NCBI RefSeq assembly: GCF_023242315.1 | Contig: NZ_JALLIY010000021.1 | Location: forward strand, 62,001-126,000 | Length of the DNA stretch: 64,000 nucleotides | Direction of reading: 5' to 3' | DNA from: Pseudomonas sp. MWU13-2105 | GTDB taxonomy: Bacteria > Pseudomonadota > Gammaproteobacteria > Pseudomonadales > Pseudomonadaceae | Part shown: positions 44,076-53,100 of the stretch, piece after piece | Position numbering within the stretch: the first letter of the stretch is position 1 | How the letters are laid out: each line of letters begins with the position of its first letter | Notes under the pieces: model-generated | What the model was told of the DNA's origin: nothing | Databases searched by the model: none | What the model saw: the letters and a program-made list of their open reading frames with translations, nothing else | Program-made: the position numbers and the translations under genes

Positions 44076-46487
44076 TCAGTCGCGCGACGGCCCGGGGGCG
44101 AGTACTTCACGCGAGCCGTTGGTGTTCATGGCGGTCACGACCCCGGCCATTTCCATGGACTCGATCATGCGGGCGGCCCGGTTGTAGCCGATCTTCAGCT
44201 TGCGTTGTACCGCGGAAATCGACGCCCGGCGGCTTTCCAGCACGAACTGCACGGCTTCGTCGTAGAGCGCGTCGGTTTCGGCGTCGTCGCCGTCACCACC
44301 ACCGCTGCAGCCGTCGAAGCCGCTGCCGGCTTCTTCGACACCATTGAGGATATCGTCGTTGTATTCCGGCGCGCCGCGCAGTTTCCAGGCCTCCACCACC
44401 CGGTGGACCTCATCGTCGGACACGAAGGCGCCATGCACGCGAATCGGCAAGCTGGTGCCCGGCGGCATGTAGAGCATGTCACCGTGACCGAGCAATTGCT
44501 CGGCGCCACCCTGGTCGATGATGGTCCGCGAGTCGATCTTGCTCGACACCTGGAACGCCATGCGGGTCGGGATGTTGGCCTTGATCAGGCCGGTGATCAC
44601 GTCCACCGACGGCCGCTGGGTCGCGAGGATCAGGTGGATGCCGGCGGCCCGGGCCTTCTGGGCGATACGGGCGATCAGTTCCTCGACCTTCTTGCCGACG
44701 ATCATCATCATGTCGGCGAATTCGTCGACCACCACGACGATGGTCGGCAGCTTCACCAACAACGGCGCTTCATCGTGGATGCTTTCGCGGTTGTACAGCG
44801 GGTCGGTCAGCGGCGTGCCGGCGTCCTGGGCTTCCTTGACCTTGTGGTTGAAACCCGACAGGTTACGCACGCCCATCTTGGCCATCAGCTTGTAGCGCCG
44901 CTCCATCTCGGCGACGCTCCAGCGCAGGGCGTTGGCGGCGTCCTTCATGTCGGTGACCACCGGGCAGAGCAGGTGCGGAATACCCTCGTAGATCGACAAC
45001 TCGAGCATTTTCGGGTCGATCATGATCAGTTTGGCGTCTTCCGGGCCGGACTTGAACAGGATCGACAGGATCATCGCGTTGACACCCACCGACTTACCGG
45101 AACCGGTGGTACCGGCCACCAGCAGGTGCGGCATCTTCGCCAGATCGGTGATGACCGGCTTGCCGCCGATATCGTGCCCCAGGGCCAGTGTGACCGGGGA
45201 TTTGGCGTCGTCGTATTCCGGGGTCGACAGCACCTCGGAGAAACGCACGATCTGGCGGTCCTCGTTGGGGATCTCGATGCCCACGGTGGTCTTGCCGGGG
45301 ATGACTTCCACCACCCGCACGCTGGTCACCGCCAGCGAACGCGCCAGGTCCTTGGCCAGGTTGGAGATCCGGCTGACCTTCACCCCCGCCGCCGGCTGGA
45401 TCTCGTAACGGGTGATCACCGGGCCCGGGTGGATGGAGTCCACCGAGACTTCAACGCCGAATTCCTTGAGCTTGATTTCCAGCAGGTGACCGACGGCCGC
45501 CAGGGATTCCGGCGAGTAGTTGAGCTGCTTCTTTTCCGCCGGGTCGAGGATCGAGATCGGCGGCAAGGTGCCTTCCACCGCGCTGTCGACAAACAACGGC
45601 GCCTGTTTCTCTTTCTCCACGCGCTTGCTCGGCTGCGCCGGTTTCACCGGGGCCGGGGCAATCACCGGCGGGATCTGCTTCTCGCGCTCGGACATGTGCT
45701 TGCTCAGGGCCTGCTCGCGCTCGATCAGGCGCTCCTTGACCTTGGCCTGCTCGCGCTTGTCGGGAACGCTCGGCGCCACCACGTCGTGAACGCGGTCGTC
45801 GACTTCACGCAGTTGCGCCACCAGTTGCTTGCGCTCGACCCGGGCCGACCACCAGCGATTCAGCGCGCCCTGGAACAGTTCGAACAGGTCCAGGGTGATC
45901 TTGCCGGTGACGTCCATGACCTTGAACCAGGACAGGTCGGTGAACACCGTCAGGCCGAACAGGAACAGGGCAATGAACAACAGCGTGCTGCCCTGGATAT
46001 TCAGGGCGTTTTTCGCCAGGTTGCCGAGGCTTTCGCCCAGGGCCCCACCGGCGCCGGCAGGCAGGCCGAAGGGCTGATGGAAATGGATATGGGCCAGCGC
46101 GGCCCCGGACAGCACCAGGAACACCAGGCCGATCAGCCGCCAGGAAAACAGCCAGCCGCTCCATTGCCAGGGTTCATGGCGCTGGCGAAAGATCTGGTAG
46201 GTCTTGATCGCCAGCAACAAGGGGAATACGTAGGCGAAATAACCCAGCACCATGAACAGGATGTCGGCGCTGTAGGAACCCGCCGGACCGCCGAAGTTCT
46301 GTACGTTATCGATCTTGCTGTTGTGGCTCCAGCCCGGGTCGTCCTTGCCATAGGTCAGCAAGGCCATCATCAGGAACAGGCACAACGCGCCGATAGCGAT
46401 CAGCGCACCTTCCTTGAGGCGATAGTGCAGCTGCTGCCGCCAGAGCGGAACGACTGCTTTAGAGGGTGTGGCGGTGGATTTCTTCAA
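44076..46487 (-). CDS. ftsK: DNA translocase FtsK
   Basis: An 803-residue protein: four to five N-terminal membrane helices (about residues 20-190), a short Pro/Lys-rich linker, a RecA-like motor with Walker A GTTGSGKSVGVNAM and Walker B IVVVVDEFADM, and a C-terminal gamma winged-helix domain that reads KOPS. It clears DNA at the closing septum. Divergent from trxB. Confidence 0.96.
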   Translation of the reverse strand: MKKSTATPSKAVVPLWRQQLHYRLKEGALIAIGALCLFLMMALLTYGKDDPGWSHNSKIDNVQNFGGPAGSYSADILFMVLGYFAYVFPLLLAIKTYQIFRQRHEPWQWSGWLFSWRLIGLVFLVLSGAALAHIHFHQPFGLPAGAGGALGESLGNLAKNALNIQGSTLLFIALFLFGLTVFTDLSWFKVMDVTGKITLDLFELFQGALNRWWSARVERKQLVAQLREVDDRVHDVVAPSVPDKREQAKVKERLIEREQALSKHMSEREKQIPPVIAPAPVKPAQPSKRVEKEKQAPLFVDSAVEGTLPPISILDPAEKKQLNYSPESLAAVGHLLEIKLKEFGVEVSVDSIHPGPVITRYEIQPAAGVKVSRISNLAKDLARSLAVTSVRVVEVIPGKTTVGIEIPNEDRQIVRFSEVLSTPEYDDAKSPVTLALGHDIGGKPVITDLAKMPHLLVAGTTGSGKSVGVNAMILSILFKSGPEDAKLIMIDPKMLELSIYEGIPHLLCPVVTDMKDAANALRWSVAEMERRYKLMAKMGVRNLSGFNHKVKEAQDAGTPLTDPLYNRESIHDEAPLLVKLPTIVVVVDEFADMMMIVGKKVEELIARIAQKARAAGIHLILATQRPSVDVITGLIKANIPTRMAFQVSSKIDSRTIIDQGGAEQLLGHGDMLYMPPGTSLPIRVHGAFVSDDEVHRVVEAWKLRGAPEYNDDILNGVEEAGSGFDGCSGGGDGDDAETDALYDEAVQFVLESRRASISAVQRKLKIGYNRAARMIESMEMAGVVTAMNTNGSREVLAPGPSRD

Positions 46488-46644
46488 AATGATTCACTGT
46501 TTCATTACATAACCGGCATTGTACGGATTTGTCCGCCCGATGCCACGCTGTCACCGCATGGGTGTAGCATAACCGACAGCACTTTTCACGCGGTTCAATT
46601 TGAGCACGCATTCTCTTTTGTGACAAAGGCTTATGAGGTGTTTT

Positions 46645-47595
46645 ATGAGCGCAACCAAGCATTCACGCCTGATCATCCTGGGTTCCGGCCCTGCCGGTTA
46701 CAGTGCGGCGGTTTATGCCGCCCGCGCCAATCTCAAGCCTTTGGTCATTACCGGCCTGCAAGCCGGCGGTCAATTGACCACCACCACCGAAGTCGACAAC
46801 TGGCCTGGCGACGTCGAAGGCCTGACCGGCCCGGTGCTGATGGAGCGCATGCAGAAACATGCCGAGCGTTTCGACACCGAGATCGTCTATGACCACATTC
46901 ACACCGCCAAGTTGCAGCAGCGCCCGTTTATCCTCGAGGGCGACAGCGCCATCTACACCTGCGACGCCTTGATTATCGCCACCGGTGCCTCGGCGCAGTA
47001 CCTCGGCCTGCCATCCGAGGAGGCGTTTGCCGGCAAGGGCGTCTCGGCCTGCGCCACCTGTGACGGGTTCTTCTACCGCAACCAGGTGGTGGCGGTGGTC
47101 GGCGGCGGCAATACCGCAGTGGAGGAAGCCCTGTACCTGGCCAATATCGCCAAGGAAGTGCACCTGGTGCATCGCCGCGACAAGCTTCGCGCGGAGAAGA
47201 TCCTCCAGGACAAGCTGTTCGAGAAGGCGGCCAACGGCAATATCCGCCTGCACTGGAACGAGAACCTGGATGAGGTGCTCGGCGATACCAGCGGCGTCAC
47301 CGGCGCCCGCCTGCGTCACAGCGACACCGGCGCGACCCGCGAACTGCAACTGGCCGGGGTGTTTATCGCCATCGGTCACAAGCCCAATACCGATCTGTTC
47401 GAGGGCCAGTTGAGCATGCATAACGGTTACCTGCGGGTGCACGGTGGCAGCGAGGGCAATGCCACGGCGACGGATATCCCCGGGGTGTTCGCCGCCGGCG
47501 ATGTCGCCGACCACGTCTATCGCCAGGCCATTACCTCGGCCGGCGCCGGCTGCATGGCGGCACTGGACGCCGAGAAATTCCTCGACGATAACTAA
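46645..47595 (+). CDS. trxB: Thioredoxin reductase TrxB
   Basis: A 316-residue flavoenzyme with an N-terminal FAD site LGSGPAGYSAAVYAARANL, redox centre CATC (Cys136, Cys139) and NADPH site VGGGNTAVEEALYLA. GAGGTG lies before the ATG at 46645; an ATG four codons earlier is less likely. Confidence 0.95.
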   Translation: MSATKHSRLIILGSGPAGYSAAVYAARANLKPLVITGLQAGGQLTTTTEVDNWPGDVEGLTGPVLMERMQKHAERFDTEIVYDHIHTAKLQQRPFILEGDSAIYTCDALIIATGASAQYLGLPSEEAFAGKGVSACATCDGFFYRNQVVAVVGGGNTAVEEALYLANIAKEVHLVHRRDKLRAEKILQDKLFEKAANGNIRLHWNENLDEVLGDTSGVTGARLRHSDTGATRELQLAGVFIAIGHKPNTDLFEGQLSMHNGYLRVHGGSEGNATATDIPGVFAAGDVADHVYRQAITSAGAGCMAALDAEKFLDDN

Positions 47596-47609
47596 ACCTC
47601 ATGGGAGCC

Positions 47610-47661
47610 GGCTTGCCGGCGATTGCGATGCAACCCTCACCATCGTCATCGCCGGCAAGCC
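47610..47661. repeat. REP-like inverted repeat after trxB
   Basis: GGCTTGCCGGCGAT at 47610-47623 is complemented exactly at 47648-47661. It belongs to the same family of short palindromes as the other REPs. Confidence 0.7.
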
Positions 47662-47666
47662 AGCTC

Positions 47667-47725
47667 CTACAGGTCGCGTAGCGCCTACAGGTCGCGTAGC
47701 GCCTACAGGTCGCGTAGCGCCTACA
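47667..47725. repeat. Tandem 18-bp repeat, three copies plus a fragment
   Basis: CTACAGGTCGCGTAGCGC occurs at 47667-47684, 47685-47702 and 47703-47720, then CTACA. Each junction forms the palindrome GTAG-CGC-CTAC. It sits between a REP and aat, outside any gene. Confidence 0.9.
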
Positions 47726-47763
47726 AGACCGCCCTCCCCTCCTCCTGCTCAAGCCTGAATGCC

Positions 47764-48444
47764 ATGCTGACCTGGTTACAACGCAATTCCCTGACTTTCC
47801 CGCCCCTGGCCAAGGCCATGCGCGAACCCAACGGCCTGCTGGCCGCCGGCGGCGACCTGTCCGCCGATCGGCTGATCCAGGCCTACCGCCATGGCTGCTT
47901 TCCCTGGTTTTCCGAAGGCCAGCCGATCCTCTGGTGGTCGCCGGACCCACGCACCGTGCTGTTTCCCGACGAATTGCACGTCTCCCGCAGCCTGAACAAG
48001 CTGTTGCGCCAACAACGCTACCAGGTCACCTTCGATCGCGATTTCGCCGCTGTGATCCGCGCCTGCGCCGCCCCGCGGGCCTATGCCGACGGCACCTGGA
48101 TCACCGAAGCCATGCAAAACGCCTATCTGCAATTGCACGAGCGCGGTTTTGCCCACTCGGTCGAGGTCTGGGATAACGATGAGCTGGTGGGCGGCCTCTA
48201 CGGCCTGGCAATGGGCCAGTTGTTTTTCGGCGAATCCATGTTCAGCCGCGCCGACAACGCCTCGAAATTCGGCTTTGTCACCCTGGTCCGCCACCTCAAG
48301 GCCTCGGGTTTCGTCCTGATCGACTGCCAGATGCCCACCGAGCACCTGCACAGCCTCGGCGCCCGGGCGATTCCCCGCGACGACTTCGCCCGCTACCTGG
48401 GCGAACACCTGGACCGCCCCAACAGCGCGAACTGGCTGCCTTGA
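47764..48444 (+). CDS. aat: Leucyl/phenylalanyl-tRNA-protein transferase Aat
   Basis: A 226-residue transferase that adds Leu or Phe to N-terminal Arg or Lys, creating a substrate for ClpS. The core GCFPWFSEGQPILWWSPDPR and FGESMFSRADNASK are family signatures. The ATG at 47764 (MLTWLQ) is the standard start; an upstream frame through the tandem repeat is not coding. Followed by bpt. Confidence 0.94.
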   Translation: MLTWLQRNSLTFPPLAKAMREPNGLLAAGGDLSADRLIQAYRHGCFPWFSEGQPILWWSPDPRTVLFPDELHVSRSLNKLLRQQRYQVTFDRDFAAVIRACAAPRAYADGTWITEAMQNAYLQLHERGFAHSVEVWDNDELVGGLYGLAMGQLFFGESMFSRADNASKFGFVTLVRHLKASGFVLIDCQMPTEHLHSLGARAIPRDDFARYLGEHLDRPNSANWLP

Positions 48445-48546
48445 CCCGTCACGATCAGGTAACCTTCACACAGCGCCTAGGCGTCTTTTCCCAGGCTGGC
48501 TTACACTTGATTGAACGCAATTGAAAGCTTATTCCGAGGGTCGATC

Positions 48547-49254
48547 ATGACCGAGCTGGCGCGCTTGAAGTTTTATGCCACTCAACCCCACTCTTGCAGT
48601 TACCTGCCCGATGAGCAGGCGACCACGCTGTTCCTCGACCCTAGCCAGCCCATGGATGTGCATGTCTACGCAGACCTGTCGGAAATGGGCTTTCGTCGTA
48701 GCGGCGACCACCTGTACCGGCCCCACTGCCAGAACTGCAACGCCTGCGTACCGGCGCGGATTCCCGTGGCGCAATTCCAGCCCGATCGCCAGCAGAAACG
48801 CATTTTCAAGCGCAACGCCGACCTCAAGGTCAGGGCCGTCAAGCCAGGATTCAGCGAGGAATACTTCGACCTGTACCAGCGCTATATCGAACAACGGCAT
48901 GCCGATGGCGACATGTTCCCGCCCAGTCGCGACCAGTTTTCCACTTTCCTGGTACGCGACCTGCCGTTCTCGCGCTTCTATGAGTTCCGCCTGGAGGGGC
49001 GCCTGCTGGCCGTGGCCGTCACCGACCTGCTGCCCAACGGCCTGTCGGCGGTCTACACCTTCTACGAGCCCGCTGAGGAGCGTCGCAGCCTGGGGCGCTA
49101 CGCTATCCTCTGGCAGATCGGCGAAGCGCAGCGGCTGGGGCTGGAGGCGGTCTACCTCGGCTATTGGATCAAGAACTGCAAGAAGATGAACTACAAGACC
49201 CAATATCGGCCGATCGAACTGCTGATCAACCAGCGCTGGGTCACCCTCAGCTAG
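48547..49254 (+). CDS. bpt: Aspartate/glutamate leucyltransferase Bpt
   Basis: A 235-residue GNAT-fold transferase (ATE family). It has the N-terminal cysteine set HSCSYLP and CQNCNACVPARIPV, and YWIKNCKKMNYK in the catalytic half. Bpt adds Leu to N-terminal Asp or Glu, extending the N-degron pathway to acidic residues. Present in pseudomonads but absent from E. coli. Confidence 0.92.
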   Translation: MTELARLKFYATQPHSCSYLPDEQATTLFLDPSQPMDVHVYADLSEMGFRRSGDHLYRPHCQNCNACVPARIPVAQFQPDRQQKRIFKRNADLKVRAVKPGFSEEYFDLYQRYIEQRHADGDMFPPSRDQFSTFLVRDLPFSRFYEFRLEGRLLAVAVTDLLPNGLSAVYTFYEPAEERRSLGRYAILWQIGEAQRLGLEAVYLGYWIKNCKKMNYKTQYRPIELLINQRWVTLS

Positions 49255-49306
49255 GTCGCCGGCGGCGGCGCAATTGAACTGTATTTCCCTGGCCGGCACT
49301 AACCCC

Positions 49307-49336
49307 TTGGCGTGAACCCCCTTTTTCGGGCACAAT
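49307..49336 (+). promoter_or_regulatory. Possible infA promoter
   Basis: TTGGCG at 49307-49312 and CACAAT at 49331-49336 are 18 bases apart. The spacing and position ahead of infA fit a sigma70 promoter; the -10 is a weak match. Confidence 0.4.
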
Positions 49337-49400
49337 GCACGCCGCTTTTGCCTGGCGCAGTTGCACCGGGCCATTCACTGGACACCGAGGGCTTTACTGC

Positions 49401-49619
49401 ATGTCGAAAGAAGACAGCTTCGAAATGGAAGGCACTGTCGTCGACACCCTGCCGAATACCATGTTTCGCGTGGAATTGGAAAATGGGCACGTCGTAACCG
49501 CGCATATCTCCGGAAAGATGCGCAAGAACTACATTCGTATTCTCACCGGTGACAAAGTGCGCGTCGAGCTGACGCCCTACGACTTGAGCAAAGGGCGCAT
49601 CACCTACCGCGCCCGCTAA
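49401..49619 (+). CDS. infA: Translation initiation factor IF-1
   Basis: A 72-residue OB-fold protein, [20 protein letters not shown] onward. It binds the 30S A site with IF-2 and IF-3. The start was placed at 49401 by the invariant MSKED beginning. A terminator follows. Confidence 0.97.
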
Positions 49620-49631
49620 GCAAGTCGATAC

Positions 49632-49660
49632 AAAAACGCCCGGTACTGCCGGGCGTTTTT
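49632..49660 (+). terminator. Intrinsic terminator after infA
   Basis: AAAAACGCCCGG-TACT-GCCGGGCGTTTTT, near-perfect hairpin with flanking A and T tracts. Confidence 0.9.
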
Positions 49661-49663
49661 GTT

Positions 49664-49800
49664 TGTGTGGCGAGCGGGCTTGCCCGCGCTGGGCCGCGAA
49701 GCGGCCCTAAAACCGGCTAATCCGGTACACCAGGTAGACTGAGGTGGTCGGTTTTGCGACTGCTGCGCAGCCGAGCGCGGGCAAGCCCGCTCGCCACACA
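49664..49800. repeat. REP pair with perfect 26-bp inverted arms
   Basis: The arm at 49664-49689 (TGTGTGGCGAGCGGGCTTGC...) is exactly complemented at 49775-49800. The arms share their core with the pair at 38784-38914. Confidence 0.9.
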
Positions 49801-49810
49801 AGACAGCAGA

Positions 49811-49844
49811 CACAACAAAGGCGCCTTCTGGCGCCTTTGTTGTG
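49811..49844. terminator. Terminator of clpA (minus strand), bidirectional
   Basis: CACAACAAAGGCGCC-TTCT-GGCGCCTTTGTTGTG, a perfect 15-bp stem directly after the clpA stop. Confidence 0.85.
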
Positions 49845-49859
49845 TTTTGCAGGCCTACA

Positions 49860-52130
49860 TCAAGCCATTTCAGCCGTGGTTTCGAACTCGAAGGTCAGCT
49901 CGCCGTCCTTGATGTCGATGTGCACCACACCGCCATGGTCGGACAACTCGCCGAACAGGATCTCTTCGGCCAATGGCCGCTTGATCTTGTCCTGGATCAG
50001 ACGCGCCATTGGGCGTGCACCCATCGCCGCGTCGTAACCGCTCTCTGCCAGCCAGCTGCGGGCCGCATCGGTAACCTCCAGCTGCACACGCTTGTCTTCC
50101 AGTTGCGCCTGAAGTTCGGTAAGGAACTTGTCCACCACGCTCTTGATAACCTCATGACTGAGGCGACCAAACTGGATAATGGTGTCCAGACGGTTGCGGA
50201 ACTCCGGCGTGAAGCTCTTCTTGATCACTTCCATGGCATCGGAAGAGTGATCCTGGTGCGCGAAGCCAATCGACGCACGCGCCGCAGTCTCGGCACCGGC
50301 GTTGGTGGTCATGATCACGATCACGTTGCGGAAGTCCGCCTTGCGCCCGTTGTTGTCGGTCAGGGTCCCGTGATCCATCACCTGCAACAGCAGGTTGAAG
50401 ACTTCCGGGTGGGCCTTCTCGATTTCATCGAGCAGCAGCACGCAATGCGGTTGCTTGGTGATGGCCTCGGTCAGCAGGCCGCCCTGGTCGAAACCGACAT
50501 ACCCCGGAGGCGCGCCGATCAGACGGGAGACGGTGTGCCGCTCCATGTACTCGGACATGTCGAAGCGCACCAGCTCGATCCCCATCGCCTTGGCCAGTTG
50601 CCGCGCCGCTTCGGTCTTGCCGACGCCGGTAGGACCGGCGAACAGGAACGAACCGACGGGTTTGTCCGGCGATTTCAAGCCGGCACGGGACAGCTTGATG
50701 GCGGTCGACAGCGAGTCGATGGCCGCGTCCTGACCGAATACGGTCAGTTTCAGGTCACGCTCCAGGTTACGCAGCAGTTCCTTGTCGGAGCTGGTGACGT
50801 GTTTTGGCGGAATCCGCGCGATCTTCGCCACGATGTCCTCGACCTGCGCGACCTCGATGCGCTTGACGCGCTTCTCGATCGGTTGCAGGCGCTGGTAGGC
50901 CCCGGCCTCGTCGATCACGTCGATGGCCTTGTCCGGCATGTGCCGATCATTGATATAACGCGACGCCAGTTCGGCGGCGGCGCGCAAGGCCTCGTCGCTG
51001 TACTCGATATTGTGGTGCTGCTCGAAACGCCCTTTCAGGCCGCGCAGGATACCGATGGTGTCTTCCACCGACGGCTCGGACACATCGACCTTCTGGAAGC
51101 GCCGCGCCAAGGCCCGGTCCTTCTCGAAGATGCCGCGAAATTCCTGGAAGGTGGTCGAACCGATGCAGCGGATATCCCCCGAGGAGAGCAATGGCTTGAG
51201 CAGGTTCGAGGCATCCATGACGCCGCCGGAAGCGGCACCGGCACCGATGATGGTGTGGATTTCGTCGATGAACAGGATCGCCTGCGGACGTTTTTTCAGC
51301 TCGCCGAGCAACGCCTTGAAGCGCTTCTCGAAATCGCCGCGGTACTTGGTACCGGCCAGCAAGGCACCGAGGTCGAGGGAATAGACCACGCTATTGGCCA
51401 GCAGGTCCGGCACCTGGTTGTCGACGATGCGCTTGGCCAGGCCTTCGGCGATGGCCGTCTTGCCCACGCCCGCCTCACCCACCAGCAGCGGGTTGTTCTT
51501 GCGCCGACGCGCGAGGATCTGCGCCACGCGCTCGACTTCCAGCTCGCGCCCGACCAGCGGATCGATACGACCCTGGCGCGCCAGTTCGTTCAGATTGCTG
51601 GCGTATGCGTCCAGCGGATTGCCTGAAGATGAAGACTCACCGCCCTCTTCGTCCTGCATATCTTGCTCGCCTTCGGAGTGATCGCCGTGCCCGGGTACCT
51701 TGGAGATGCCATGGGCGATGTAGTTGACGACATCGATACGTGCCACGCTTTGTTGCTTGAGCAGGAAGACCGCCTGGCTTTCCTGCTCGCTGAAGATCGC
51801 GACCAGCACGTTGGCGCCCGTCACTTCACGCTTACCGGAACTCTGCACATGGAAGACCGCACGTTGCAGGACACGCTGGAAGCCCAGGGTCGGCTGGGTT
51901 TCGCGATCCTCGTCGTGGACGGGGATCAGCGGCGTGGTGGAGTCGATGAACTCCTGCAGGTCGTGCTTGAGTTTATCGAGATTGGCGCCACAGGCACGCA
52001 GGACGGTGGCGGCAGCCTCATTATCCAAAAGGGCCAGCAGCAGGTGCTCGACGGTCATGAATTCATGACGCTTCGAGCGAGCCTCCTTGAAGGCAAGATT
52101 GAGGGTGACTTCGAGTTCGCGGTTTAACAT
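49860..52130 (-). CDS. clpA: ATP-dependent Clp protease ATPase ClpA
   Basis: A 756-residue Hsp100 unfoldase with an N-terminal Clp_N repeat domain and two AAA+ modules: Walker A GEAGVGKTAI in the first and GPTGVGKTEA in the second. It feeds unfolded proteins to ClpP. clpS lies 28 bases upstream on the same strand. Confidence 0.97.
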   Translation of the reverse strand: MLNRELEVTLNLAFKEARSKRHEFMTVEHLLLALLDNEAAATVLRACGANLDKLKHDLQEFIDSTTPLIPVHDEDRETQPTLGFQRVLQRAVFHVQSSGKREVTGANVLVAIFSEQESQAVFLLKQQSVARIDVVNYIAHGISKVPGHGDHSEGEQDMQDEEGGESSSSGNPLDAYASNLNELARQGRIDPLVGRELEVERVAQILARRRKNNPLLVGEAGVGKTAIAEGLAKRIVDNQVPDLLANSVVYSLDLGALLAGTKYRGDFEKRFKALLGELKKRPQAILFIDEIHTIIGAGAASGGVMDASNLLKPLLSSGDIRCIGSTTFQEFRGIFEKDRALARRFQKVDVSEPSVEDTIGILRGLKGRFEQHHNIEYSDEALRAAAELASRYINDRHMPDKAIDVIDEAGAYQRLQPIEKRVKRIEVAQVEDIVAKIARIPPKHVTSSDKELLRNLERDLKLTVFGQDAAIDSLSTAIKLSRAGLKSPDKPVGSFLFAGPTGVGKTEAARQLAKAMGIELVRFDMSEYMERHTVSRLIGAPPGYVGFDQGGLLTEAITKQPHCVLLLDEIEKAHPEVFNLLLQVMDHGTLTDNNGRKADFRNVIVIMTTNAGAETAARASIGFAHQDHSSDAMEVIKKSFTPEFRNRLDTIIQFGRLSHEVIKSVVDKFLTELQAQLEDKRVQLEVTDAARSWLAESGYDAAMGARPMARLIQDKIKRPLAEEILFGELSDHGGVVHIDIKDGELTFEFETTAEMA

Positions 52131-52158
52131 AGTTCACCTCATACCCAAGTGGTCGGCA

Positions 52159-52521
52159 TTAACCGTCCTTCTCGATTTCACAGAGTAGCGGATGCTGGCT
52201 TTCCCTGGCGTACTGGTTGACCTGCATGGCCTTGGTCTCAGCGATGTCGCGGGTAAACACGCCACATACTGCCCGTCCTTCTGTGTGGACGGCCAGCATG
52301 ACCTTGGTCGCCAGCTCGCGATTCAGGTTAAAAAACACCTCGAGCACTTCGACGACGAAATCCATCGGTGTGTAGTCATCGTTGAACAAAACCACCTTGT
52401 ACATCGGTGGCGCCTGCAACGCGGGCTTGGATTCCTGTACTGCAATACCCGCGGAATCGTCGTCGTGGGAATCCGGGCGATCCTGATTGAATGTTAGTCG
52501 AATCTGGCTGATTGCATGCAT
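52159..52521 (-). CDS. clpS: ClpA adaptor ClpS
   Basis: A 120-residue adaptor. The N-terminal 35 residues are flexible, then the core YKVVLFNDDYTPMDFVVEVL with the Asn-Asp-Asp that binds N-degron amino ends. It delivers Leu, Phe, Tyr and Trp N-termini to ClpA and so reads the output of Aat and Bpt. Confidence 0.95.
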   Translation of the reverse strand: MHAISQIRLTFNQDRPDSHDDDSAGIAVQESKPALQAPPMYKVVLFNDDYTPMDFVVEVLEVFFNLNRELATKVMLAVHTEGRAVCGVFTRDIAETKAMQVNQYARESQHPLLCEIEKDG

Positions 52522-52748
52522 GGAAAGAAAGGTTCGTCAGTTGAGCAATTGCAGTGATGGGGACGCGGAGGACAGATTTCAATACTGACCGCCAGGTCAC
52601 CTTGACTATCGGCAAAACGGTGTTACAACCAATAGAGCCCACATTGGGCAATAAAGGTCCATACCGTCAACCGTTTTTCTGGTTCACGCAGTGAAGGATG
52701 AACTGGATGATACTCCAGTGATGGGGACGCTTGCAGAGGGATATGAGC

Positions 52749-53024
52749 ATGCTGAGTGGTAAAGTCAAGTGGTTCAACAATGCCAAGGGCTACGGCTTCA
52801 TCATTGAAGAAGGCAAGACTGAAGATCTGTTCGCCCATTACTCGGCCATCCAGATGGATGGCTATAAAACCCTTAAGGCTGGCCAGGCAGTAAGCTTTGA
52901 GATCATCCAGGGCCCGAAGGGGCTGCACGCGGTCAAAATCCGGCAACTCGTGAGCGCCGCGACGCCCGCGACAAAACCTCAAAACACCGAGGCGCAAGCC
53001 CCCGCGGAAACGTCCAGAGCCTGA
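52749..53024 (+). CDS. cspD: Cold-shock-domain protein CspD
   Basis: A 91-residue cold-shock-like protein: an OB fold with RNP1 KGYGFI and an Ala/Pro/Thr-rich tail. The ATG at 52749 (MLSGKVKWF) has GAGGG eight bases upstream; an ATG at 52743 is too close to it. In E. coli CspD is a stationary-phase replication inhibitor degraded by Lon; the conserved clpS-cspD divergence supports the name. Confidence 0.9.
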   Translation: MLSGKVKWFNNAKGYGFIIEEGKTEDLFAHYSAIQMDGYKTLKAGQAVSFEIIQGPKGLHAVKIRQLVSAATPATKPQNTEAQAPAETSRA

Positions 53025-53044
53025 AAGCAGAAGCTTTCAGCTAA

Positions 53045-53084
53045 CGAAAACGCCCGAGCCAATCACTTGGCCCGGGCGTTTTCG
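53045..53084. terminator. Bidirectional terminator between cspD and icd
   Basis: CGAAAACGCCCG and CGGGCGTTTTCG frame a hairpin between convergent genes. Confidence 0.85.
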
Positions 53085-53100
53085 TTGACTGTCGATCGAC

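Noticed and set aside
44205..46892. 895-codon plus-strand frame antisense to ftsK
   Set aside because: Shadow of ftsK that runs into trxB out of frame.
47667..47725. CRISPR array
   Set aside because: Direct repeats have no spacers and no cas genes are present.
47623..47763. Upstream extension of aat through the tandem repeat
   Set aside because: It would encode an Arg/Ser/Tyr repeat not seen in Aat; MLTWLQ is the normal start.
49842..51626. 594-codon plus-strand frame antisense to clpA
   Set aside because: Shadow of clpA; no motif and no ribosome-binding site.
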